64,000 bases of DNA from DATKCF01 sp035513345 (GCA_035513345.1 DATKCF010000125.1:7840-71839), one strand, 5' to 3'. Positions 45,231 to 54,854 are shown, counted from the first letter of the stretch. Notes: a model not told the origin generated them from the letters alone. Program-made: numbers and translations.

Positions 45231-48200
45231 TCAGAACTGGATCTCGACGCTCAGCGTGAACTGGCGGAAGTTCGGGTACCCGAAGCTGTCGGTGGGATTC
45301 TCCACCGGACCGCCCGCCCCGTTGGACCCGACTTCCGGATCGAGCCCGCTGTAGTCGGTGATCGTGAAGAGGTTGCGGCCCAGCAGGTTCAGCGTCAGGC
45401 TCTCGAGCCCCAGGCCACCCAGGAGGACCCGGTTGAGCGCCTGGCGGTCCAGCCGGTATCCGATCTGAAGCTCACGGAACTTGATGTAGGTCCCATCCTC
45501 GACGAAGTGGCTGTTGCGCCGGTTCGTCGAGTACAGGGTCTGGTAGTAATCGAGAGGCTTCTGGTGCTCCGGCGACTTGCCGGCCTGGACCTGGTCCAGG
45601 CTCATGTTGTCCCGGTACGGCCACTGCGCCGTTCCGTTGTAGATGTCACCGCCGATCTTTGCGTCGACCAGGCTCGAGATCGTGAAACCGCGCCACCGCA
45701 GGCGGTTTGACCAGCCCAGGTGGAAATCCGGGTTGGCATCACCGGCAACATGCAGGTCGTCGAGCTGGCCGTCCTCGTCCATGATGTATATGGGCAATCC
45801 CCAAGCGTATTCGTTCCCATCGATCGTCACACGCGTGCCCCACAGGTTCTGCGACATGCCATCGGTGAAGTCGAAGTTCCCGACCGGCACCACGTAGCCG
45901 TCGTCATTCACCTGGAACTGATCGCGCGAGCCGGAATGGAAGGCCGGCAGGTCATCGAGCGACTTCATCCACGTCGGCATCCGCATGGTGCTGAACTTCT
46001 CGCCCTGACACCGGTAGAATGCTGATGTCCGGTAACAATTGGACCGCCAGTCATCGAGCCACGAGTCGGCCCGATCGAGGATCAGGCCCATGCTCCAGCC
46101 CACGTCCGGCTTCTGGACCAGGGCTGCCTCGAACGTCGCTTCGTACGCGTTCCCCTTGACCGTGCCCACGTTCTGCCACTGCGACGAGTAGCCGTAGAAG
46201 TCGGGCAACGGGACGGGTATGAGCTGGTCAACGGTCGTGGTATTCACGTACGTCAGCTCGACCGAATACCGGTCGTTGATGATGAAGTCCACGCCGAACT
46301 CGCGCTCCGTCGTTTTCTCGGGCTTCAGCTCACGGTTCCCGAGCGTGCCCTTCGAGGGTCCCGACGACCCCACGTTCCACGTTTCGTACTGCCAGGTGAA
46401 TCCCGGGCGCGCGCCGGCCGTGGCGATCGAAGCGCGAGGCTTGAAGTCTGTAAGGAACTCGAACGGCCACCAGTCCTCCTCCGACATCACGTACGAGAGC
46501 GAGGCCCGGTAGTAGTTGTTCCACCGGCTACTCGAGCCGAAGAGGGACGAGCCATCCCGCCGGATCAGGAAGTCCCCGATGTACCTGTTCCGGAAGTTGA
46601 GGGCGGTGTTCACCATGAAGCCCTCTTGACGGACCCGCGTGAACTCGCCGCCCGAAGCGTTGCGGTCCACCATGTTGTTGATCGTGGGGATGTTCTTCAC
46701 GATGTACTCGCTACCACCGCCAATGAAGCCCGAATTCTCCGTCCGCTCGAAGTTCCAGCGCATGCGGGTCCGCGCCGTGAGATCGCCGAACGTGCGGATC
46801 AGCGTGCCCTGAAGGTGTCCGTTCCAGCCCTGGCTGTAATTGTGCCGCCGTTCCACGAAGCCGTCACCGAGCACGTCGGGATCGGCGCTCACATAGTCGT
46901 CGGGCCGGACGTAGTGGCGCTCGCGATCCGAGCGGTCGTAAGCGATCAGCCCATCCACGTTGAACCAACTCATCGGGTTGTAACGCAGCTGGACGGCACC
47001 CTGGGCGCGCTTGTTGTAGTCCCGGTCGTCGTTCGCCCAGAGCGCGTACAGCGGGCTGTTCTGGTTCGCCGTCGAGTCGGCGAAGATCACGTACGGCCCG
47101 ACTACCTTGCCCTCCGAGTTCACGTTCGGCGCAGTCAGGTCGATGTCCGGCGCGATGAAGCGCAGGTCGTAGAACACGTTGGCGCCGCCATCCTGCAGGT
47201 TCTGCTGCTCCGACCTCGCGAGGTAGGTGGTGAGTCCCACCGTCAGGTCCGACCGCACCCGGTGGTCCAGGTTGAAGCGCAGGTTCTGCCGGTGGTAGCC
47301 ATCGTTGAAATCCGGGACGACGCCGGGCTCGCGGAGGTCCGCCAGCGAAACGAAGAAGTTGGTCGACTGTGTGTTCTGCGCGATGGACAGGTTGTTGTTC
47401 ACGAAACGGCCCGGATCGAAGAAGAGGTCGAGATGGTTGTATTGTCTCCCGCTGTATGGCGTCGCGACCATTCGATCCGGCCTGAGGACGCGGTCCACGC
47501 GCGCGACGACGGTCCCATCCTCGTCGATCCACTGCCCCTGGCCGTTCATCAGGAACGGGTGGTGTGTGGCCGTGGACGGAACATCGCCCAGGAAGCTCTG
47601 GCCGTACTCGGAACGCACCGTGATCCGTGTCTGACCGAACTGCACCTCACGGCCATTCCGCGTGGTGATCTCGATCGCGCCCGCCTGCGCACGCGACCCG
47701 TAGAGTGACGCGGCCGCCGCGCCCTTGAGTACCTCGATGTTCTCGATGTCCTTTGCGTCGAGGTCCACGAGATACGCCGACGTGTTCCCGTCGTTGTTCG
47801 GCACCTGAATGACGCCATCGACCACGATCAGCGGCGCGTCCGAGGTGTTCACGCCCAGTCTGCTGCGAAGCCGGATGTCCACTCCCGATCCGGGCATCCC
47901 GCTGCCACTCACGATGCGCGCGCCGGCTACGCGGCCCTGGATCGCAGACGCCATGTTCACCGACGGGACCGTCAGCTGGGCCCGTGTCACGCGGGCGACG
48001 CTGAACGGCGCCCGGGTCCCTTCGATGGGGTCTGCGACACCGCTCACTACGACCTCCTGCAGACGCAGGACCTGGGTGGCGACCCGGAAGTCCACGGCTG
48101 CCACCTGATCCGAGCGGACCACGACGTTGGGCCGTCGTTGCGTCGCATACCCGATGAACTCGACGGTGACGTTGTACGTGCCCGGTCGGACGTCGCGGAT

Positions 48201-48401
48201 CTGGTAGCGGCCTTCCTCGTCCGTCGCCGCCCCGTAGCCCGTCGCCTCGAGCTGAACCTGGGCGCCGACGAGCGGCGTGCCTTCCTCCGTCGTGACTCGA
48301 CCGGCAATGGTCCCGCCCTGGGCCTGCGCGGTACCCGCCGTCGTCACGAGCAGCAGGAGCGCGCCGACTGTGGACACATACGCTGAACTCCCGGCTTTCA
48401 T
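45231..48401 (-). CDS. SusC/RagA-family TonB-dependent transporter
   Basis: A protein of 1056 residues. A signal peptide (~1-27) is followed by a carboxypeptidase-regulatory-like domain (IAGRVTTEEGTPLVGAQVQL), a plug domain (DAPLIVVDGVIQVPNN, GAAAASLYGSRAQAGAIEI) and a 22-strand barrel. ATG 48401 is chosen over 48440 because it begins the signal and has a GGGGGT ribosome site; ATG 48440 directly abuts its GGAGG. It imports an oligomeric nutrient (glycan or peptide) with TonB energy together with the SusD-like protein. Confidence 0.93.
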   Translation of the reverse strand: MKAGSSAYVSTVGALLLLVTTAGTAQAQGGTIAGRVTTEEGTPLVGAQVQLEATGYGAATDEEGRYQIRDVRPGTYNVTVEFIGYATQRRPNVVVRSDQVAAVDFRVATQVLRLQEVVVSGVADPIEGTRAPFSVARVTRAQLTVPSVNMASAIQGRVAGARIVSGSGMPGSGVDIRLRSRLGVNTSDAPLIVVDGVIQVPNNDGNTSAYLVDLDAKDIENIEVLKGAAAASLYGSRAQAGAIEITTRNGREVQFGQTRITVRSEYGQSFLGDVPSTATHHPFLMNGQGQWIDEDGTVVARVDRVLRPDRMVATPYSGRQYNHLDLFFDPGRFVNNNLSIAQNTQSTNFFVSLADLREPGVVPDFNDGYHRQNLRFNLDHRVRSDLTVGLTTYLARSEQQNLQDGGANVFYDLRFIAPDIDLTAPNVNSEGKVVGPYVIFADSTANQNSPLYALWANDDRDYNKRAQGAVQLRYNPMSWFNVDGLIAYDRSDRERHYVRPDDYVSADPDVLGDGFVERRHNYSQGWNGHLQGTLIRTFGDLTARTRMRWNFERTENSGFIGGGSEYIVKNIPTINNMVDRNASGGEFTRVRQEGFMVNTALNFRNRYIGDFLIRRDGSSLFGSSSRWNNYYRASLSYVMSEEDWWPFEFLTDFKPRASIATAGARPGFTWQYETWNVGSSGPSKGTLGNRELKPEKTTEREFGVDFIINDRYSVELTYVNTTTVDQLIPVPLPDFYGYSSQWQNVGTVKGNAYEATFEAALVQKPDVGWSMGLILDRADSWLDDWRSNCYRTSAFYRCQGEKFSTMRMPTWMKSLDDLPAFHSGSRDQFQVNDDGYVVPVGNFDFTDGMSQNLWGTRVTIDGNEYAWGLPIYIMDEDGQLDDLHVAGDANPDFHLGWSNRLRWRGFTISSLVDAKIGGDIYNGTAQWPYRDNMSLDQVQAGKSPEHQKPLDYYQTLYSTNRRNSHFVEDGTYIKFRELQIGYRLDRQALNRVLLGGLGLESLTLNLLGRNLFTITDYSGLDPEVGSNGAGGPVENPTDSFGYPNFRQFTLSVEIQF

Positions 48402-48818
48402 GCGGTACCCCCGTCGAAGTAGGTGATCACCACGGTGCATCCTCCGGATTCACTCCGTGAACGAATGAGAGAAGGTATCCATGCTCAGAGGCCATACGTC
48501 GCAGCCCGGTTGTCATGTCCGAGTCCTCCCGCCCACACTGAGGCTGCGCCGCATCCACATGGGTGCCGCAACACCCATGCAACGTGTCGATCAACCGGCT
48601 CGACCGTCCCTGGCTCATCTTCGTTGATCTGTTGGAATGCCACTTCCGCATCCTCGCGGATCTGGATCAGAACGCCTCGATCGAGGCCCGACCCCGCCGA
48701 GCTGGCCTCGATGATTCGATTCAGTTCAACAGGACTGCCGCCACCGCTAGCTGGCGGAGCTGAGGTATCATCACCCGTGGGATTCGGTTGATTTCGGAAC
48801 GCGCACGCCGTACGTGAT
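48402..48818 (-). promoter_or_regulatory. Long 5' leader of the susC transcript
   Basis: From the promoter at 48825-48853 the mRNA would have about 415 leader bases before ATG 48401. Two hairpins are visible: 48558-48565 with 48572-48579 (8 bp) and a stem around 48752-48770. Reading frames across this region begin inside the promoter hexamers and lack protein features. The leader could hold a cis-regulatory RNA, but no known class was recognised. Confidence 0.45.
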
Positions 48819-49113
48819 TCAGGCATTATCTGGAGCAGGGTCATCCTTGTCAACCCTTCATGACCAGACTCACCCACACGAAGAACGCGTCGGACATCGA
48901 ACTTGTGACAGGCCCGACCCGAGCAATCGACGATCCGCCAACGCGGCTCCGCCTCCCACGCATCCGGCTGGAGACCGGAGCGACGACGTCGCCCGGGAAA
49001 TCCGGGGCGGATTCGACGGCCCATACCTGGGGCACACACGGCTCCTGCAGAATGCGGTCGTGCGACCAGGCGGCCACGGGCGTGTGAGTCGGTTAGCGAT
49101 GCAAGCGCTGGCC
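48819..49113. other. Intergenic region with susC promoter
   Basis: Between the leader and MoaD/ThiS copy 2 lie about 290 bases with only the promoter described. No further gene is supported. Confidence 0.5.
48825..48853 (-). promoter_or_regulatory. Promoter for susC/susD
   Basis: On the minus strand TTGACA (48848-48853) is 17 bases from GATAAT (48825-48830), nearly the sigma-70 consensus. Transcription would begin near 48818 and run toward susC. Confidence 0.68.
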
Positions 49114-49129
49114 CGTTGACCCGTGCGCG

Positions 49130-49477
49130 TCAGGCTCGATTCAATCGAACGGTCGCCGGTGGCGCGACACGCGTGATGGCAGGGATCGTGGTCGGAGATC
49201 CGCCGCTGACCGCGGGAATGATGTGGACCTCGGATCGGTCGTCGACCGGCGTGGCCAGGCCTCCCGACCACCGGATGTTCTCGTTGCCGACGAACACGTT
49301 GATGTGCGGACGCAGCTCGCCCTGCTCGGTGACGATGCGGTGATGCACGGCCGGCATCGCGCGCCTCATCGCCGCCAGAACTTCGCGGACCGTGGCGCCG
49401 GCCGGCTGCAGCTCGAAACGAACGCGGCCGTCCGCGTCCGCGCGCAACGCGTCCGGCAGATTGACGACGACGTTCAC
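49130..49477 (-). CDS. MoaD/ThiS-family ubiquitin-fold protein with 22-residue C-terminal extension (copy 2)
   Basis: A protein of 115 residues, identical to copy 1 at 103 positions; the first 30 residues and their DNA are identical. It carries the same buried diglycine (VHIIPAVSGG, 92-93) and tail. Copy 2 lies 67 bases after the stop of a BNR propeller gene on the same strand, an arrangement I recall from other bacteria, so it is probably the parental locus. DNA similarity to copy 1 ends a few bases before the ATG and about 15 bases after the stop. Confidence 0.82.
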   Translation of the reverse strand: MNVVVNLPDALRADADGRVRFELQPAGATVREVLAAMRRAMPAVHHRIVTEQGELRPHINVFVGNENIRWSGGLATPVDDRSEVHIIPAVSGGSPTTIPAITRVAPPATVRLNRA

Positions 49478-49544
49478 GGCAACCTGCCCGGTACCGGTTG
49501 CGCTGTCGTTCCGCCGATGCGGCCGCGGGCGAGTGCGGGACCGC

Positions 49545-50669
49545 TCATGCGACGACCGCCGCCTTCACGCATGTGACGGAAGGAAGCCCGTCACGCAGGA
49601 GGCTCCACGTTTCGCCGTCATCGGCCGAGCCCCAGACCTTGCCGCTGCGCGTGCCGAAGTACACACCGGCAGGCGACAATGCGTCCGTGTGCATCGAGTC
49701 GCGCAGCACGGTTTCGTACACGCCGCCCTGCGGCAGCCCGTCCTGCATCGGCTCCCACGAGTCGCCGGCATTGCGTGTCCGGTACACGCGCATCCTTCCC
49801 TCCGGACAGCACCGGAACATGTCGGATTCGAGTGGAACGATGTAAACGGTGTCGGTGTCGACGGGATGCATCGCCATGGCGAAGCCGAAGTCGGAAGGAA
49901 CGCCATTGGCGATGTCGGTCCACGTGTCGCCCCAGTCGTCACTCCGGTAGAGGCCCCAGTGGTTCTGAAGGAACAGCCGCCCGGGCTTCGCGCGGTGATG
50001 CACGACCTTGTGCACGCACTGCCCGAACTCGGGATGCTTGTCGGGCAGGAACTCGGCACGCACGCCGACATTCCTTGCCTTCCACGTAGTGCCGCCGTCA
50101 TCGGTGCGATAGACGCCGCCGGTCGAGCAGGCGATGAGTATCCGTTGCGTCGTTTCCGGGTCCGTCAGGATCGTGTGCAGGCACATGCCGCCCGCGCCCG
50201 GCGTCCAGTGCGGGCGATGCTCGTGCTCGAGCAGTCCCTGCACGGGCCGGAACGTGTCGCCGCCGTCGGTGCTCTCGAACACGCACGTCGGTTCGACACC
50301 GAGCAGCAGATGGTCCGGTTCCTCGGTGCGCCCCGGCTGGATCTGCCAGATCCGCTTGAGTGACACGCCGGATCCTTCGGGGAACTTGATGGCCCGCTCC
50401 TCTCTCGGCGACCAGGTTGCGCCGAAATCGTCCGACCGGACGAGCGCTGTCCCGAAAAACGGGTTACCGGGCGAAGCCCACAGCGTCTGCCGGCCTCCGC
50501 GCTGGTCCATCATCAGGGCGTAGACTTCCTCGCCCGGGAAGTGCGGACCGTCGACGTGCCACTGACGGCGGGATCCATTCGAGTGCAGGAGGAACGCGCC
50601 TTTTGTCGTCCCTACCATCACTACTACGTCGCCTGATTCCGGGTGGACGCCCATTGGTGATGCCGGCAT
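49545..50669 (-). CDS. BNR/WD40-like beta-propeller protein (sialidase/sortilin-type repeats)
   Basis: A protein of 374 residues with repeated Asp-box motifs: SDDFGATW, STDGGDTF, TDDGGTTW, SDDWGDTW, TRNAGDSW and SADDGETW. These build a propeller like those in sialidases, sortilin and photosystem assembly factors. No signal peptide is present and catalytic sialidase Arg residues are not evident, so a binding or scaffold role is likelier than hydrolysis. It is followed by MoaD/ThiS copy 2 on the same strand. The TPR lipoprotein upstream is 33 bases away. Confidence 0.85.
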   Translation of the reverse strand: MPASPMGVHPESGDVVVMVGTTKGAFLLHSNGSRRQWHVDGPHFPGEEVYALMMDQRGGRQTLWASPGNPFFGTALVRSDDFGATWSPREERAIKFPEGSGVSLKRIWQIQPGRTEEPDHLLLGVEPTCVFESTDGGDTFRPVQGLLEHEHRPHWTPGAGGMCLHTILTDPETTQRILIACSTGGVYRTDDGGTTWKARNVGVRAEFLPDKHPEFGQCVHKVVHHRAKPGRLFLQNHWGLYRSDDWGDTWTDIANGVPSDFGFAMAMHPVDTDTVYIVPLESDMFRCCPEGRMRVYRTRNAGDSWEPMQDGLPQGGVYETVLRDSMHTDALSPAGVYFGTRSGKVWGSADDGETWSLLRDGLPSVTCVKAAVVA

Positions 50670-50702
50670 TGGTTCTCCTTGTTGAATACGCTCGAGCGGG
50701 CG

Positions 50703-51551
50703 TCACGAACCGGCCAGGCGGCGCAGCTCGGCCTCCGCCACAATGAACCCGAACGCCGGCCATCCGCCCGATGCCACGGCTCGTTCGAACGCATCGCGGG
50801 CCTGCGCGGTGTCGCCTTGCAACAGGTACCAGTTGCCGAGACCGTAATTCAAGGTCGCGATCTGGACGTCCGCCGTATCGGCGGGCGTTACCAGCTCCGC
50901 GGGATCGATCCGTCCGCGATAGAGCTGGAGTCGTCGCGTGTAGGCGTTCTCGACGTTCAGCGAATCGCTGTTCATGTCGAGCCACACCGTCGCCTCGTCG
51001 GTCCGACCCCCACGCGAGAGCGACATCCAGCCCCAGTCGATCGAGCCGGCGTACTCGGCCGGGTCAGGCGCGAGTGGCAGCGCCTGCGCGAATGCATCCG
51101 CCGCTCCGGTGAAGTCACCGGCCACGTGTTTCACGATCCCGAGATGGTACCAGCAGCCATACCGGGTTGCATCGAGCACCAGACAGCGCTCGAGGTCGGC
51201 CCGGGCGCTGTCCATCTCTCTGACGGACAGGTACCGGTGACCCCGCCAGCGGTAGAGCAGGGCGTTGTCCGGCTCGATCTCGATGCCGCGGGAAAAGGTC
51301 TCGATCGCTTCGCGGTATCCGCGAATGCCCGACCACGCCAGGCCGAGGTCGAGAATCCGGTCCACGTTGTCCGGATCGGCAGCCAGCGCAGAGTCGGCGC
51401 GGGCGACGGCACCCGTATCCGGCAGCGCCATGTACTCGACGCCCGCCGGCGATCGATACTGGACGGCGGGTTCCAACGACGGCGGTGAGCAGGCGTGAAG
51501 CAGCGCGGCCAGGGCCGCGGCCGCCGATCGCACGACGTGGTTCGTACTCAT
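50703..51551 (-). CDS. TPR-repeat lipoprotein
   Basis: A protein of 282 residues with a lipoprotein-like N-terminus (LAALLHACSPPS, Cys about 21) and tetratricopeptide-like repeats spanning residues ~55-275, for example GIRGYREAIETFSRGIEIEP and AGDFTGAADAFAQALPLAPD. It probably mediates protein assembly outside the cytoplasm. It precedes the propeller gene on the same strand and may share a transcript with it. Confidence 0.82.
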   Translation of the reverse strand: MSTNHVVRSAAAALAALLHACSPPSLEPAVQYRSPAGVEYMALPDTGAVARADSALAADPDNVDRILDLGLAWSGIRGYREAIETFSRGIEIEPDNALLYRWRGHRYLSVREMDSARADLERCLVLDATRYGCWYHLGIVKHVAGDFTGAADAFAQALPLAPDPAEYAGSIDWGWMSLSRGGRTDEATVWLDMNSDSLNVENAYTRRLQLYRGRIDPAELVTPADTADVQIATLNYGLGNWYLLQGDTAQARDAFERAVASGGWPAFGFIVAEAELRRLAGS

Positions 51552-51730
51552 CGCATCACCGCCTGTGAGGAGTCACACTCGCCCTCGCCGATGGCGGGCG
51601 CCGCCGCTCTCCCGCGGCGCCGACGGCCGCAAGATGGAACGGGAGCCGGTCCGCGGCCAGAGGCGGTCCGGCTCGCGCGGATCTCCGGCGGGAAATGACC
51701 CGGCCGGATCCCTGCCGGCGAGCGTGATCC

Positions 51731-51759
51731 TTGAGTCTGGCGCGGGTCGCCTGCACAAT
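51731..51759 (+). promoter_or_regulatory. Candidate promoter for the GH19 gene
   Basis: TTGAGT (51731-51736), 17 bases and CACAAT (51754-51759) lie 30 bases before ATG 51790, with GGAGGG as the ribosome site. Confidence 0.5.
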
Positions 51760-51789
51760 AAGGGAGCGAACCCATCCTGTGGAGGGCCC

Positions 51790-52434
51790 ATGAAGACACG
51801 CGTCGAGATGTTGAAGGAACTGGGAGTGTCGAGCGAGGACGCCGAGCAGTACATCGGCCAACTCGAGGAAACGCTGCCGAAATACGGAATCGCCGACTCG
51901 AAGGTCAGGCTCGCCCACTTCTTCGCGCAGATCCTGCACGAATCCGGCTGCATGCGGTTCGACATGGAGAACCTGAACTACTCGTCGGATGCGTTGCGGC
52001 GAGTGTTCGGCAAGTACTTCAGGACGAAGGAACTGGCGGATGCGTACGCCCGCCAGCCGGAGAGGATCGCCAACCGCGTGTACGCCAACCGCATGGGCAA
52101 TGGCGACGAAGCCAGTGGGGATGGGTGGAAGTACCGCGGCCGCGGGCTGATCCAGTTGACCGGCCGCGACAACTACAAGGCGTTCGCGCAGTGGGTCGGC
52201 GATGACCGGATCATTGACGATCCCGACCTGGTCTCCTGCGAGTACGCCGTACACTCCGCCGTCTTCTACTGGGACCGCAACGACCTGAACCGCCTGGCGG
52301 ACAAGGATGACGTCGTGACGCTGACACGTCGCATCAACGGCGGCCAGAACGGGCTGGCGCATCGTCGGGAACTGCTCAACAAGGCGAACAGCCTGCTCAC
52401 CATGCTCGATCTCGGGACCTCGCCTGTCGCGTGA
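51790..52434 (+). CDS. Glycoside hydrolase family 19 chitinase/endolysin-like
   Basis: A protein of 214 residues of the GH19 fold with the catalytic Glu in AQILHESGCMRF (about residue 60) and YRGRGLIQLTGRDNY of the second conserved block. It lacks a signal peptide and a chitin-binding domain, as in phage endolysin-type members that cleave peptidoglycan. A candidate promoter and ribosome site precede it, so it is probably expressed alone. No holin gene is adjacent. Confidence 0.85.
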   Translation: MKTRVEMLKELGVSSEDAEQYIGQLEETLPKYGIADSKVRLAHFFAQILHESGCMRFDMENLNYSSDALRRVFGKYFRTKELADAYARQPERIANRVYANRMGNGDEASGDGWKYRGRGLIQLTGRDNYKAFAQWVGDDRIIDDPDLVSCEYAVHSAVFYWDRNDLNRLADKDDVVTLTRRINGGQNGLAHRRELLNKANSLLTMLDLGTSPVA

Positions 52435-52518
52435 GCGGATCGCGACAATCGAGCACACGCAGGAGGCGCCGAAGGGTGTCATGCTCCGGGCCGTCCACCC
52501 GAACGCACGATTGACGAC

Positions 52519-54171
52519 ATGCGCAGACACTCGATTGCCCTGGTGGCGCTGATCCTGGCCGGCCCGCTCGCGGCGCAGGAGCAGACGTTCACGCGCGCCG
52601 ACACGCTGCGCGGTTCGAACGGGCCGGCGAGGGCATGGTGGGACGCCACGTTCTACGATCTGCACGTCGCGATCAGCCCGCCGGACAGCTCGATTGCCGG
52701 GTGGAACGCGATCACGTACCGCGTTCTCGAGCCGGCCGCCGAGATGCAGATCGACCTGCAGATGCCGCTCGTGATCGACAGCATCGTCCAGAGCGGCGTT
52801 CCCCTGACGTATCGGCGCGACGGCAACGCGTTCTTCGTCACGCTCGCGGAGCCGCAACATGCGGGCGAAACGAAGACGGTGACCGTGCACTACCACGGGC
52901 AGCCGGTTGCGGCGGTGCGGCCTCCGTGGGATGGCGGTTTCATCTGGCGGGCGGACAGCGCCGGTCTGCCGTGGGTGGCCACGGCGAACGAGGGCCTCGG
53001 CGCGAGCGTCTGGTGGCCCAACAAGGACTACCTGGCCGATGAGCCCGACAGCCAGCGCGTGGCCATTACCGTGCCCGATCGCATGACCAACGTGTCGAAC
53101 GGCCGCCTGCGCAGCATGCAACGGAACATGGATGGCACGACGACGTGGGAGTGGTTCGTCGTGAATCCGATCAACAACTACAACATCACGGTGAACGCGG
53201 GCAGTTACGCCCACTGGAGCGAGACCTTCGAAGGCGAGGCGGGGCCGCTGACGCTGGACTTCTGGCCGCTCGAGGTGAACCTGGACAGGGCCCGCTCGCA
53301 GTGGACGCAGGCTCGCACGACGCTTCGATGCTTCGAGCACTGGTTTGGGCCGTATCCGTGGTATGAGGATGGATTCAAGCTGATCGAAACGCCGCACCTC
53401 GGAATGGAGCACCAGAGCGCGGTCGCGTACGGCAACGGCTACGAGAATGGATATCGCGGCACGGACCTGTCCGGTACGGGGCTCGGGCTCGAGTGGGATT
53501 TCATAGTCGTTCACGAGACTGCGCACGAATGGTTCGGCAACAACATCTCCGTGAAGGACCACGCGGACATGTGGGTGCACGAGAGCTTTGCCAACTATGC
53601 CGAGAACCTCTATACGGAATGCCTGACCGGTGACCGGGAGAAGGGCGCGCAGTACGTGATCGGCACGCGGACGAGAGTGAACAACGACGCGCCGATCGTC
53701 GGACCGTACGGCGTGAACGGCACCGGTTCGGGCGACATGTACTACAAGGGCGGCAACGTGCTGCACACGTTGCGTCAGCTCGTGGACGACGATGCGAAAT
53801 GGCGTGAGATGCTGCGCGGCATGAATCGCGAGTTCCGGCACCAGACGGTCACGGGTGCGCAGGTCGAGGCATACCTGGCCCGCGAATCGGGCCTGAAGCT
53901 CGACGCGTTCTTCGAACAGTACCTGCGCACTACAACGATTCCGGTGCTCGAATACCGGTTGGAAGGGGCCCGCCTTTCCTACCGTTGGGCGGACGTCGTA
54001 AGCGGGTTCGACATGCCGGTCCGCGTGACCCTCGCGCCGGGAACGCAGACGCTCATCCGCCCGACCACACAATGGCAGACCGTTGAGGCGAATCTCACGG
54101 CCGCAGATCCGTTCGCACTGGATCCGGATTTCTACGCCATAGTGCGCAACGCGGACGCTCCGGAGAAGTGA
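52519..54171 (+). CDS. M1-family zinc aminopeptidase, secreted
   Basis: A protein of 550 residues with a cleavable signal (~1-19). The exopeptidase loop is LGMEHQSAVAYG, near GAMEN; the zinc site is HETAHEWFGNN (about residues 332-342) with the third ligand Glu in ESFANYAEN. The protein stops soon after the catalytic domain and lacks the long helical C-domain of PepN. It should cleave peptides in the periplasm or outside the cell. The gene follows the GH19 gene by 84 bases. Confidence 0.92.
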   Translation: MRRHSIALVALILAGPLAAQEQTFTRADTLRGSNGPARAWWDATFYDLHVAISPPDSSIAGWNAITYRVLEPAAEMQIDLQMPLVIDSIVQSGVPLTYRRDGNAFFVTLAEPQHAGETKTVTVHYHGQPVAAVRPPWDGGFIWRADSAGLPWVATANEGLGASVWWPNKDYLADEPDSQRVAITVPDRMTNVSNGRLRSMQRNMDGTTTWEWFVVNPINNYNITVNAGSYAHWSETFEGEAGPLTLDFWPLEVNLDRARSQWTQARTTLRCFEHWFGPYPWYEDGFKLIETPHLGMEHQSAVAYGNGYENGYRGTDLSGTGLGLEWDFIVVHETAHEWFGNNISVKDHADMWVHESFANYAENLYTECLTGDREKGAQYVIGTRTRVNNDAPIVGPYGVNGTGSGDMYYKGGNVLHTLRQLVDDDAKWREMLRGMNREFRHQTVTGAQVEAYLARESGLKLDAFFEQYLRTTTIPVLEYRLEGARLSYRWADVVSGFDMPVRVTLAPGTQTLIRPTTQWQTVEANLTAADPFALDPDFYAIVRNADAPEK

Positions 54172-54272
54172 AGGAACGCTGAACAGCCAGCGGCCCGGCC
54201 TGAGCCCGCACAGCGCGTTGCTGGCGTACGGCGAGCGGGACGCCTTCCCTCAGAACACTATCCGCTCCACCG

Positions 54273-54854
54273 TCAGGGCTCATCGTCGAGGACGACCCAT
54301 GTGTCGAACATCCTGTCATGCCAGCCGCGCTTCTCGGGATGAGTCGTAACGGCGAGCAGGCCGAGCCCGAACACGACCGTCGAGCACCATTTGCCGATCG
54401 TCTCGCGGAACGCCATCCGGAAGAAGCCGGCGGGTTCGCCATCTTCGGTGATGACGGTCATCCGGAGCATCCGTTTGGCCGGCGTCGTGCCCTTCGTCCA
54501 GAGGTACAGCGCGGATATGGCATACAACGACGACATGATGCCGATCGCCGTGAGCGCGGCGCCTCGCGGCAGGATCATTATCCAGAACGCGGCGCCGAAG
54601 ATGCCGCCATCCTTGAACGTGCTATCGAGCCACGCCGCCACGAGTCGGCGTTTCGCGGGCGCGAGTTGGCCCACCCACGGTTTCGCGATGAAGGTCCGGC
54701 ATGACGGGCAGAAGCGCGAACCGAGCGCTGTCGGTGCATCACAGTTCGGGCAGACGGCCGGCCTCTTTTCGTCGAGGCTGGTCAGATCCGGAACACTCCG
54801 GTGAGTAGCTTCTGCTTCAGGCAGCGGAAGCGGTGTCGGATTGTGGTCAGTCAC
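54273..54854 (-). CDS. RDD-family membrane protein with N-terminal zinc ribbon
   Basis: A protein of 193 residues. A zinc ribbon (CPNC...CPSC, residues ~34-52) precedes an RDD domain with Arg-Asp-type core (RRLVAAWLDS) and two to three membrane helices (~85-118 and ~150-172). Its C-terminus RGWHDRMFDTWVV is the typical RDD end. RDD proteins have been linked to sodium/proton transport or assembly; the function here is not known. It is convergent with the aminopeptidase gene. Confidence 0.85.
   Translation of the reverse strand: MTDHNPTPLPLPEAEATHRSVPDLTSLDEKRPAVCPNCDAPTALGSRFCPSCRTFIAKPWVGQLAPAKRRLVAAWLDSTFKDGGIFGAAFWIMILPRGAALTAIGIMSSLYAISALYLWTKGTTPAKRMLRMTVITEDGEPAGFFRMAFRETIGKWCSTVVFGLGLLAVTTHPEKRGWHDRMFDTWVVLDDEP

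Noticed and set aside
48485..48844. Minus-strand frame of 119 codons in the susC leader
   Set aside because: Its possible starts lie inside the promoter hexamers and the sequence lacks family features; treated as untranslated leader.
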